The position numbers were made by a program, and so were the translations under genes. A DNA stretch of 64,000 bases from Ganoderma boninense (lineage: Eukaryota > Basidiomycota > Agaricomycetes > Polyporales > Polyporaceae): the NCBI GenBank assembly GCA_002900995.3, contig CM035304.1:3791612-3855611 (forward strand). The letters are read 5' to 3'. Positions within the stretch are counted from its first letter, which is position 1. Each line of letters opens with the position of its first letter. Below are positions 1-11,211 of the stretch, one piece after another. Below the pieces are notes generated by a model. That model did no database searches and was not told the origin of the DNA. It was given only the letters and a program-made list of their open reading frames with translations.

Positions 1-948
1 ATGTCAGGGCGGTGTTCTGGTCGCTGCAGCTGACCTTTGCGGTGCAGAAGAAGCTTGAGCGGCGGCGGAGAAGACCCACAGAAGTACTTCACTAGACCCC
101 ACGCAACATCTCTGCCGTTCGTCTGCATTGGATCCACATTCTGTTCCGGCGTCAGCGCTCATGCTACGCGAACCCTTGATAACAGCACGGGCGCTCACCG
201 TGTAGCTTTCTTCAACCAGTGTCTGGACGCTGTTGTATTCCGCCAACGGTGGCATATCCTCCAAAGGTAGGTGCCGCAAGTATTGCGCCTTCCAGATGAG
301 CGAGTCCAGCCAGCCATATGTGACCAAGGAGAAGATCGAAGCCCTTTGTTCTGGGCGTGCCTCTGGGTCGTCAGTTCGACGTGGCGAGACGAGAGGAAGA
401 ACAATAGCGGCCAGTGTCAGAAGGCCGATTTTGGCCCACAAGATATTTCCTTCTGCCTCGTCGACGGGTGTCAGATCATATGTCGCTAGCGGCCAGATAT
501 CTCGATATGCGTACACTGCCCAGGTGGTCAGCAAGATGGTAGTCCGAAAGATCTTGAACTGGAGTCTCCACCGAGCAGGCAGACACGTCAAGATGAGAAC
601 GAGAACCTGACAGGAAGAAGTCAGTACTTGGGTCTGTGGTTGGAAAGGAACATTTCTCACGAGAGTTGAGATACGTGCACCATAGAAGAGCCATGAGTAA
701 ACAAGATCCTTGTGGCTTGGAGACTGTGGCGAGCCATTTGGTGTCGTTATAGCAGTTAGGGAGAGCAGAACAGAGACAGTGGCGGATAGAGCGAGATCAT
801 ATATGCTGAATGTCTCCTCCCTTTCGCTGGGTAGTTGTTGGAGCTCCTGATTGAAATGTTGGGATGAACGTTGTGGCGAATGTCCCACGGGGGGAGATCC
901 TGGATATTCCATGAGGAGGAGCCAGAGGTAGGGCGGTCGGATAGTCAA
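1..948 (-). CDS. ABC transporter, ABCC/MRP-like, N-terminal part, running off the left edge
   Basis: This is the amino-terminal membrane region of a fourth ABCC-type transporter. The start at 948 opens a reading frame with membrane segments. The stretch YAYRDIWPLATYDLTP matches [16 protein letters not shown] in the complete paralogues, and PRR and PPLAEYNSVQTLVEESY align with their PRR and [18 protein letters not shown] place introns at complement(607..660) and complement(141..198). After the second, the frame continues as NVDPMQTNGRDVAWGLVKYF, equivalent to [20 protein letters not shown] of gene A, so the gene is open to the window edge and is not a stub. It is clearly more divergent than genes A, B and C. 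It is head-to-head with gene A across 3.3 kb. The nucleotide-binding domains lie outside the window, so intactness cannot be judged. The exact start is uncertain, because the paralogues begin with a short extra exon that I cannot identify here. Confidence 0.8.
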
Positions 949-3900
949 AGAGCAGGGTATAGAGTGGCGAGGAGAGAATGAGGAAGAGCTGGTAAGTCAG
1001 GTGCGCGATATCTACCTCACTTTATATACGCGCGGAAACGGGGGTATGTGGGTGCCAAAGGTTCGTATGCGGATATTTGGCCCGAGCGTGTTCCAGGCGC
1101 CGTATCTAGAATAAAAACGCTCATGTTGGTTTGAAGGATCATCATAAGCGAGGAATATAATAACAGAACCTGTGTCTTGCCTCGGTGAGTAACACAGGGA
1201 AGAAAGCAAGTCCGAATGAGTCGCGTTGATGTCGCTGTGGGGAAGAACCAGCGAGCGAGGCAGTGCGGTGTTGGCCAGGTCTACTTAGGCAACTTGAACA
1301 GGGCAGTGCACTCGCAAGGTGGGTTCCTGCGGATGATCGGACGGCCAGTACCGGCAAGATAGTGGGAAAAAGAAAGGATTCAAATATGCGATGGTCCTAG
1401 TTGCCGTATGGTCTTGTACCGTCCTGTGTCGCAGTGTGGAGGAAGGGCGAGGGCGAGAACGAACATGGGCCAGGCAAGGGCCAGGGATGGTGTGGCCGCC
1501 ACAACGTGCCAGCGTCCACAGGGCTGTGCACCACATATACCCACGCTAAGCGCGCGCTACCGCAGCCGTATTCTCCATCCGACTCGACAGCTCTTCTCGT
1601 CGGTCGTTTCCGACCACTACTACATCTGTTTGGGGCTTCTTTTCACTATTTGCACGGAAAAATATGACGTCTAATGAACCTGATCTTCATCCCTTCAGAA
1701 CGCTCCTTCCTCCGCCTTCAGGTCGTGGCGCCGCCTGCGACCAACAACCCACGACACCACAAACAACCTCCCTCGTTCAGGGTGGACCAAGCCAATAGTG
1801 TCACAAAACTGCTACAAGGCGTCAACGCACAACCCGTGACTGTGGTTCTTCTAGGAATATAGAGACTCCTCTCCATTTGTGCCGGTGCATGCTCCGCCAA
1901 CCGCTCTTGCCTGTTCAGGTGCACAGCACTGCCTCGACCCCAGTCATGCGTCCAAGCAGCACAGTATATCTACAGCGTCCTCTGTGATGTTCAAGGGGCA
2001 TCCTCACGCCAAGAGGGTCTGGAAAGTGGAGCTTCGGCTTCATGCGAAGATGGCTCTGTCCAGAAATGTCGTTTCGCCTTAACAAGTTCCCCAACATCAA
2101 CCCTGCTCCTACATACCATCGTACAAAGCCATTGTGGCCCTGCGAACTGTGCGTGCCTGAATTCCATACGGAAACTTCGTTCTTCGCTGTACATCTTAAT
2201 CCTGATTAGCGTGACATAGCTTGATCGCACCGCCCTGAGCAAGTCCAGTGCATGCGCTTCCTCAAGGTCACAACCCCAGCGACCCACATATGACGTGCGT
2301 CCCGATTCCCAAATCCTAGCATTTGTAACATTGTTCAGAATCAGGGTCGGAGCAACTGACAGGCTGCATATTGGGACCACAAGCAGGGTATCTCCGCTGG
2401 AGGCGGAGGCGATACTGAGGCGGTCGACAGAGTCTCAGAATCAACGCTGCTGTGGGCGTATTCAGCGGAAGTAGGAATTTTCCCGGGCGTAAGTATGTTA
2501 CCATGCAGCTGTTCATATTGAGACGCACTGAAGAATCACTCGCTGCAGGTCTTCTGGCAGGGCGACGCCCTGATGCGCCGGGATGCACCGCATCTATCTG
2601 CTCTCATGTATAGATGCCGGGCCCGTCACAATTCAACGAAGGATGGCAGAGAGACAGCACTTCGAGGCTCATCGTCTTTGAGCATACGTAGGCAAGTCCG
2701 CATGGCTACATGCTACATATTTCGTTTTCAGCAGCCTACCTCCGTTGACCAATCTTTCCGAAGAAGTATTACCAGGTCGGGCAAGCGTTTCTTGATCCGG
2801 GATAATGACGCTGCATCGGATTACGACTGGCGACTCGGACGCACCTGGGTAAGCCACCCATCTCGATGTCTTGGTCACAGATCGCATCCCTCGCATAATA
2901 ATCCTAGATAGCAACACGGGATAAGCATTGCACAGCAACAAGATGGCACAGGGGAGCTCAACAAGCAGAGGACTCGGATTCAGGTTCCGTCAGCAACGCA
3001 TTCAATTCGAGGCGTCCGCGCTGTAAATGGCGGGGGACTCGGTGCCACCCGTAGTGTCCACTTAAGCACCAAGGCTGTATCAGTGCCAGCCAGGTGGCGA
3101 CTGTGCTATGAGCAAGAACCGAGGTAAGACGTTTGACATCAGTCAGGCACTATGAGCATTTGACGCGCTTGGTGATGGACACAGACGAGCAAGTTGGTCG
3201 ACAGAAAAGTTTTCCAGCTATTCATCAAGCATTTCTCGATGGAAAGGGTGTGAATGCGAAGTGCATGTCCTCTCATTCGTTACAACCACCTCCTTGTCTT
3301 TGAGCGTCCCAGAAGGAGGGTCGAGCGAAGATGAACGCAATCGACGCCTGGTTCTGGTGTTCCTCCTCGAGGATATTGACCATGCTCCAATATAGAGGCA
3401 GCATATTCAACCTCGAGTACTGGTTCGGCTCCTTTGTCAGCTAGCAATGGCGCTGGTTGTTCGGCGAAGGAGTGTCTTGAAAGTTGGTGAGATCTGGAAT
3501 TTCCGGGGAATTCAATCAGGAGCTTAAGACTCTGCAAACTGGCGGCATGCAAGCAATGTCGAGGGGCCATGCCTTGTTCGACCGTGGGCGTTCACGAGTT
3601 GCAGGAGCCTCTCAGCTGGCCTTTCAGTTGAAAGTGACTACCAGCAGTTACTTCGTGCCAGCTTAGTATTCGAAGGGGACGACCGCCAAACGACTCAAAC
3701 GGCGAATACGGCTCGGCTTGTGTCAGCGGGATTGCGTCACCGGGCCGGGTGGGTATGGCGCAGAGCGCCCTGGCCATGGAAAGGCGCTTGCGCTTCTTGA
3801 ACTGCACATTGCCCCTCATTGCCCATCGCCCAGCTCTGACGCCGCCAAAATGCCCCGTGCCCTTTTCAAACTGGCCCAATGTCGCTTTTCGATGCATCGT

Positions 3901-4212
3901 ACACGATGGTGGTCTACACGGTCGGTCGTTCCTAATCGTAACACGTAGCCTTGCCATGGAACCTTTGAGGAACGCAAGCTTCCAAACGAGCGGTAAGTAC
4001 GACTCGGACCGCGACCGCGACCGGTGTACCTGATCTCAGAACCAATCCACACGGATGGTTACATTCTCACTGTGGTAATGCCGCCGTTTGGCGTCAAGCC
4101 GTTGAGTCAATAGGAAAGTAAGCCGATTCCTGTATCCACTGATTGATCCGCGTTTATAGTCCTGGCGCCCCCATCGTTCAAGGCCTACGTCCCGTCTCTT
4201 CAGCTCTCCTCC
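949..4212. other. Intergenic region between divergent ABC transporter genes; no supportable gene
   Basis: This 3.3 kb stretch has only short overlapping reading frames on both strands, none with a recognisable motif or a convincing exon chain. It must contain the promoters of the left-edge transporter and of gene A. A CCAAT sequence near 4042-4046 and the GC-box-like element at 4080-4094 lie in the gene A promoter. No tRNA fold or transposon ends were seen. A fast-evolving or heavily spliced small gene cannot be excluded. Confidence 0.5.
4080..4094 (+). promoter_or_regulatory. Shared 15-bp promoter element upstream of ABC gene A
   Basis: The 15-mer GCCGCCGTTTGGCGT ends 118 bp before the ATG of gene A. 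The identical 15-mer lies at 12494-12508, 112 bp before the ATG of gene B. Its core CGCC-GTTT-GGCG is an imperfect inverted repeat, as expected for a dimeric regulator site. That it binds a regulator is inference. It could also simply be unchanged sequence left from the tandem duplication. Confidence 0.45.
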
Positions 4213-7200
4213 ATGGCCTGGCTCACGGAACTATCCCAAATACAATTCAGAGCATCTCTGGTTACCGTGGCCTCAGTGGCAAATAGGTCCGTTGGTGTCA
4301 CTCAGGCGTCTACTTTCGTTCTCCACGGTTTTGCAGGCTGACGCAACACTATCTTAGTCCCTGGCTAGATTCCTTGTTAATCCCTGTATACGCTGCAGGC
4401 ATCTCGAGCGTGACATTGGTTACGCAGAGTGTTATCGGTGCCTCTAGGAAAATTGACCACTCAGAGGCAGTTGGATCACAAAACCCCAGACGTCCGTCTT
4501 TTCAACGAACCCTTGGAGACTTGGGCGGACGCACTATCTTCGCATTCAAGCTAGCTCAACTTCTCGCGACTCTCGGCCTGTTTGGAATATCTATTGTTGA
4601 TCTCACCTTGGAAGGCCGGGACGCCGTCTCCTATAACCTCCTTCGACCTACCCAAGTCGTCCAGATTGCCCAGTCTTTCCTCTATGCTTACCTCACGGTT
4701 ATCGGTTCGTTGGCGCTGTTTCGCAGACCCCCACTGAGTGGTCGCGCCTACGTTCATGCGTCGTGGATTGTCGTGCTTGTTTGGGGAACATACGTCTATC
4801 GCGACGTGTACCCTCTTGCGACACTCGACAAGACACCAGCGGATGCCACGGAGGGTTCGATCCTCTATGTCAAGTTCGTACTGCTCACCATTGCGGCCGT
4901 GCTAGTTCCCCTTTTTGTTCCTCGGAGGTACATCCCAGCCAACCCAAAGGCGAGTCTATATTTCATTCCGCCTGCACGCGCATGATTGTGATGTTTGCTA
5001 CAGGAAGTGCTTGAGCCCAACCCAGAGCAGACAGCATCCTTGGGTTCACTGCACTCGTTCACCTTCCTCGGTCCCATCATATGGACTTCATGGAAGCTTC
5101 CGCACTTCACATACGACATGCTGCCTCCTATGGCGGATTACGATCACCTACGAAATCTCGCTAGTCAAAGTTTCCCTGTAAGTTCCTTTCATCTCGTCAA
5201 TTGAGTTGCGCTCCTGAAGTGGGCTTTCTTCAGCGCCTTGATCCCACGCAAAATAAATCAAGGATGCACATGGGTTTAAAGCTGCTCCGGGTTTTCTGTG
5301 AGTGTCGCACGAATTGCAGCATTTATCTGGAAACTGACCAGACGTCAAAGGGGTGGAGTTCCTTCACTTGTCTGTGATGTCTGTCGTCGGAGTGAGTACC
5401 CGACGTCTCGAGCACCCAGTCATCAGAAAACTCACGCGCTCCAGGTACTTTGCGCATTCACATCCCCCGTCGCCATACAAGGCCTCCTGAGGTAGGTTCT
5501 TCGAGCGGCAGGCGTGCTATCTGGGCTGCGGTGGATAGGCACTCATACCTGCCCTCCAACTCAGCTATCTCGAATCAGGGAGACGGTCTGACAGCGTGAA
5601 GCCATGGTTTTGGGTTGCGTTGTTGTTTTTCGGCCGTGTTTCCAGGAGCATCGCCGACGAGTGGTTTATGTTCAAGCAGGCGCGTCATGCTACACTTCGA
5701 TTCCTCCTCCCTGAACTTGCGAACTGACTGCGAGGACTGCAGACTCGTGTCACCGTGCGCATACAAGCTATTGTCACGGAGCTCGTCTTCGAGCATGCTC
5801 TGCGGATCCGCGTCAAGGCCGAATCGGGCGACGCCGGCGAGGCGAGCAAGAGCGGTGAAATAACCGCTGTCGTCACCCCAGACACCGCGTCGCAAGCCGA
5901 GGAAAGTGGTGAAGGCGAGGGTTCACAGGGTAGTCAGACTGGTGTAAGTGCTCCAGGCTGCTCTGCGACCTCTAGCTCGGGCACTGCCGTCACACCTACC
6001 TCGGTCAAGGGGAAAAGCAAGGCCGGACCAGAAGATAGTTTGAAGAAGACGAACAAGGAGACGAAGCCGGCCAAGGACAAGAAGGATGGCAAGAACTTAG
6101 TCGGGAGGATTAACAACTTGGTTACTAGCGATTTAAACAGCTTGGAGCCGTTTGCGATGTTCATCGCCTACACGCGTGCGTTCTCTGTGGAGCTGCAATG
6201 GACTCCCTAATGCTTACTTTACGTATCCGTACAGTGTTCGAAGCTCCGCTGCAGACCACACTTTGCATGATCTTCCTGTACAACCTTCTCGGGTGGAGGT
6301 AGGTGCACAGCTCTGCGGTGGGACCGTCTTTCACGTTGGCGACGAACTAACAGTGCATCGGACAGCGCTTTGGTTGGTCTGGCGATAATGCTGATGACAC
6401 TTCCTGTCCCCGGATGGATCACGAAACACATCCAAGGTTCTCAGCGAGAGAAGATGAAGCGAGTGCGTCAATTAGCGTCGTTGACTTCGTGGAGCGATTC
6501 TCACCTACCCATACATAGACCGACGCTCGCGTCCAGTCTGTTACCGAGAGTGAGTTGCACCTCTTCCTCATCAGTTTTCTGGGCGAAGCTTACGCGTGTC
6601 ATGTTCCACGTAGCACTGAGCGTCATTCGTATGATCAAGCTCTTCGGATGGGAGCCGCGCATCGCCAAGCAGTTGAACCAAAAGCGCGAAGAGGAGCTAA
6701 TTGCCATTCGCAAGAATCGAATATTGAGCATGTTGAACCAGGTGTGCAAGTGAGTTCTTGCATTAATCCTGCATATTTGGAAATCCTGAAAGCTGCTCCT
6801 AGCTTCGCTATCCCAATCCTGGTCATGCTAGCCACTTTTTCTACCTATGTGAGTGCCTTCGGGTTGACAACCGTCTTCAGTATTACTAATTCAGATCAAG
6901 ACTCTCATTATGAGAAAGACGTTGAATGGTATCGATAACTGCCTGCCATGGTTGCATATTCGTTACTGATATATCTGCAGCCTCGAAGGTGTTTTCTGCA
7001 ATATCTGGTCAGAGGTTTCTCCCAGTGCCGGTAGACCAGATGATTAATCACCGTGTTGCAGTGTTTGAAATGCTCCGGGTGAACTTTCAGTTCGTCTTCA
7101 TGATGATACCCCAGCTCGTCGAAGGTACGATCCGCCTGTTCTCCGTCGGACCGGTCGTTCTAAGCAAGGACACCCCATTAGCCAAGGTTTCCCTCGAGCG

Positions 7201-10200
7201 CATCCAAGACTTCCTCTTCAACGTATGTACCCTTCGTGTTCGTATTTATGACAGAGTGGCTCAAGCTCATTTTACCCTGCAAAGACAGAGCTCATCGACG
7301 AATTCGCAGAACCCGAGCTCGAAGCTGCGGAGCTTCTTTCCACTCCAGTCCCCGAAGAATATCAGAACACTATCGGTATCCGCCACGCCTCGTTCACCTG
7401 GGCGAACGACATTACCAGGCTCGCAGTCACCCCAGGCGGCACTCGTCGACGGATGTTCATGCTTCATGTCGACGAGGACCTATTCTTCAAGCGCGGCAAG
7501 CTCAACCTGATCGTCGGACCCACGGGTTCTGGAAAGACGTCGCTGCTGATGGCGCTGTTGGGCGAAGTGCACTACATTCCTTCCGGGCCCGACTCGTTCG
7601 TCAGCTTGCCGAGGGAGGACGGCGTCGCGTATGAAGCACAGGAGTCTTGGGTCCAGAATGACACGATCAAGGTAAGTGCAGTTGAGAGGCTTGGAGTGGA
7701 CCGCTCTGCTGACGACCCTGCACATGTCAGAACAACATCGTCTTTGGCGCGCCGTTCAACGAGGTCAGGTACAAGAAAGGTAGCGAGTTTCAGTATGCCT
7801 CTAAATGCTTCCACTTACGCTGTTCACGTAGTCCTCAAGCAGTGTGCCTTGGAGCGCGACCTGAGCCTGTTTGACGCTGGAGATCAGACGGAAGTTGGTG
7901 AAAAGGGGATCACGCTGAGGTAAGGACCGTCGTTTTCGACGTCAGGCCTTTCGCCTCATGTACAACATCTTCTAGTGGCGGTCAGAAGGTCAGATTCTTT
8001 TTCCAGGTTTGTGGTCCTCGACGTTCACAGTTCTGCAGGCTCGTATCACTTTGGCTCGCGCTGTGTACTCCAGTGCGGAGATATTGCTACTCGACGATGT
8101 GAGTGGATGCATCGAACTGTTGTCATCCCGGCCACTGCAACATAACAATTGTCAGATCCTCGCTGCTCTCGATGTTCACACTTCCCGCTGGATTGTCAAC
8201 AAATGCCTCGACGGCGATCTCCTGCGTGGACGCACGATCATCTTGGTGGTAAGGCTGAAATGGAGGTTTCCCATGTCAAAATCTGAGTCTTCATTCCTAG
8301 ACTCACAATGTCGCGATGGTCAGCCCGATTGCAGACTTTGTAGTCGATGTCGGCTCCGAGGGGCGTATCATTAGCCAAGGCACACTCGAGAACGCCCTCG
8401 CACACGACTCTCAGCTGCTGAAGGATATAGAGCACGAGACCGAGCAACTCCAGAAGGCCGACGAAGAATCCGAGATCGACGGGGAGAAGGAAGAAGATGC
8501 GAATGCTCAGTCCACCGCCGGGAAGCTCGTCGTGGCGGAGGAGATAGAAGAAGGCCATGTCGGATGGGCAGCATGTGAGCAAAGCCAGTGATCCATTCAC
8601 TAGCTGGTCTAACGGGCATGCGTTTAGTGTGGCTTTATTTTGGCAACGCGTCGACGCGACCCATCCTGTTCTGGCTTGTCTACGCCATTGGATATATCTT
8701 GCGTCACTCTTTCACTAATGTTCAGGTGCGTTCCTCGAGGTCGTTGATTTGGCTCTGCCATAACACATGCTGTGAATCCAGTCCTGGTGGCTAGGGGTCT
8801 GGGCAGCGCAATACGAAGCCACAGCTCCTGAAGACGTGCAAGTCCCATAGTGAGTTACCGTTTGCATGCTGTCGGTATCGCTGTCTAAATTCAGCATGTC
8901 AAAGCTACCTGTCTGTGTATTGCATTGTCACGATAGCAGTCATGAGCTGCTCCGCATTCTCAGTGTGGTTCTTTGTTGGAGGAAGCATGAGGTCCGCCAG
9001 GATAATCCATGACAAGTTGATCGCTTCAGTCCTTGGGTCGACTCTCCGGTAAGTACCTACCCAGAAAATCCTTCATGTCATGCTGAAATTATCGGACACA
9101 GATGGCTTGACAGGACTCCGACTGCACGGATAATCACTCGATGCACAGGAGACATCCAAACAGGTGCGCCTTCCACATAGATACTACTTTATCCTTGCAC
9201 TTATCTCCGGTTGCATATATATCGGTAGTGGACACTGGGTTTGCGACCAATATCGAGCTACTCACGGAAATCACTGTTTTCCTGTTAACGAAGATCATCT
9301 CAGTCGTCATCTTCTCTCCAATCTTCATTATACCCTCTTTTGTAGCTGCGCTACTCGGTGGGATCATTGGAAACATCTACATGAAGGCCCAGTTGTGCGT
9401 GAAGCGAGAGCTTAGTGTCGCGAAGGCCCCGGTCCTCGGCCACTTCGGTGCTGCCGTCAGCGGAATCAGTGAGTGATAATGAGGACTGCACCTTCGCATT
9501 TCGACAGGACTGATCTGCGACCGTATTTTCATAGCTTCTATCCGTGCTTATGGTGCACAGGAGTCGTTCAAGCGCGAGGCTCACAGGCGCATCGACAGGT
9601 ACAGTCGCGTCGCAATCACAAATTTCAACCTCAACCGGTATGTCCGAGTCTCTTGTCAACAATCCTCCCGATCTAGTCAACGACTGTTGTAATCGCTTGG
9701 TAGGTGGGTTACTCTCCGGGTGCATTTTGTTGGCGCCACGCTCGTGGCTACTCTTGGCGTTTGGTTGTTGTACTTTGCTCCCCTGAGCGCCTCCAACACT
9801 GGTTTCTCGCTCGCGATGGCCAGTACGTCACAATGGCATCATTATTCTCCCCAACTACTGCTTACGCGTCGTTATTCAGCTTCATTTGGCAACAATCTGC
9901 TATACTGGGTCCATGTCTTCAACCAGCTTGAGACTTCGGGTATGCCAACTGGAACGCACACGTCCATCTGCTGCTTCCTTTTGACCAATTCTTCCAGGCA
10001 ACAGCTTGGAGAGAATTCAGCAGTATCTTCTCATCGAGCACGAACCCAAATCTACCCCCGCCGGGATCCCTCCAGCTTACTGGCCTGCGAGTGGTAGCCT
10101 TGAGGTCAAGAATCTCTCCGCCCGTTACTCCCCTGTACGTTCATCTTGATGAACCTTCGTGTTCTGCCTATTCATTTTCTCCCAACAGGACGGCCCTAGA

Positions 10201-11211
10201 GTGCTGCATGACATTTCCTTCAAGGTTGCCTCTGGCGAGCGTGTGGGCATCGGTGAAAAAGTCCCTTCTGTGGGTGCGAACATTACTCATGAGAGCCCTG
10301 CACAGTGGGCCGCACGGGCAGTGGCAAGAGCTCGCTTACGCTAGCTCTTCTCCGCTGCATCTTGACGGAAGGTGATATTCGATACGACGGGTTGCCGACA
10401 TACAATATCAACCTCGACGTACTCCGTTCGAGCGTGACCATCATCCCCCAAATGGTTCGTCCTTTTCTGCTCTCTGTCTCCTTGCCCCACCTTCTAACAT
10501 CGCTGCTTCGGACCAGCCCGAGTTATTGAGCGGGACGCTCCGCCAGAACCTCGACCCCTTCTCAGAGCATGATGACTCGGTCCTGAACGACGCGCTTCGC
10601 TCCGCCGGTCTGTTCAACCTCCAAGACGAAAGCAATGAGTCACGGATTACCCTCGACAGCGAAATCGCGGGCGGCGGTGCAAACCTGTCTGTTGGGCAGC
10701 GCCAGGTGCTCGCACTTGCGCGAGCGATTGTACGTCAAAGCAAGCTCCTTATCCTGGACGAGGCGACGTCCGCCATCGGTGAGTGCTATGTGCTGCAAGC
10801 TGGAGACGGGGGTGCTGACATATGCATTAGACTACGAAACAGACTCAATCATTCAACAATCTCTTCGTAATGAGCTTGGAAAGGACGTCACCCTTTTGAC
10901 GGTGGCGCATCGCCTTCAAACCATCATGGATTCCGACAAGATCGTGCGTTGGTGTAGTTGTTGTTGTCCCTAGTCGTGCTGACCAACTCGCGTTACCTAT
11001 ACAGATGGTGCTCGACTCAGGGCGGATCGTGAGTTCGGCGCGGTCTTTCCAATCGTTTTGTGACTAAAGCAGATTCCTTACCTTACAGGTCGAGTTTGGC
11101 AAGCCCAGCGAGCTACTCCAGAACGAGAAGGGCTTCCTTCGCGCCCTCGTCGACGAAAGTGGAGACAGAGACCACCTATATTCGATGGCTGCCGCTGCAG
11201 GGGAGCTATAG
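4213..11211 (+). CDS. ABC transporter A, ABCC (MRP-like) full transporter
   Basis: A membrane exporter that uses ATP to move organic substrates, order TMD1-NBD1-TMD2-NBD2 with an N-terminal membrane extension. Exon 1 is 4213-4286 (MAWLTELSQ start) and exon 2 is 4358-4949. More than 20 short exons follow. NBD1 has Walker A GPTGSGKT (7516-7539), a Q-loop in [15 protein letters not shown] context (AYEAQESW here), signature SGGQK on a 13-nt exon (7976-7988), and Walker B ILLLDD (8081-8098) followed by Ile instead of the catalytic Glu. NBD2 has Walker [10 protein letters not shown] (from 10308), signature LSVGQ (10685-10699), Walker B LLILDE (10746-10763) with catalytic Glu, and the H-loop in TVAHRLQT. 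One degenerate and one canonical ATP site is normal for ABCC. TMD1 carries a Ser/Glu/Lys-rich insertion (about 5815-6110). Two introns, 4950-5003 and 5680-5742, appear to use GC donors. It stops at 11209-11211. Substrate unknown; the fungal Ybt1/Bpt1 vacuolar group is a candidate relative. Confidence 0.9.

Noticed and set aside
1..948. Left-edge ABC copy as a truncated pseudogene
   Set aside because: An intron at complement(141..198) restores a homologous frame that stays open to the window edge.
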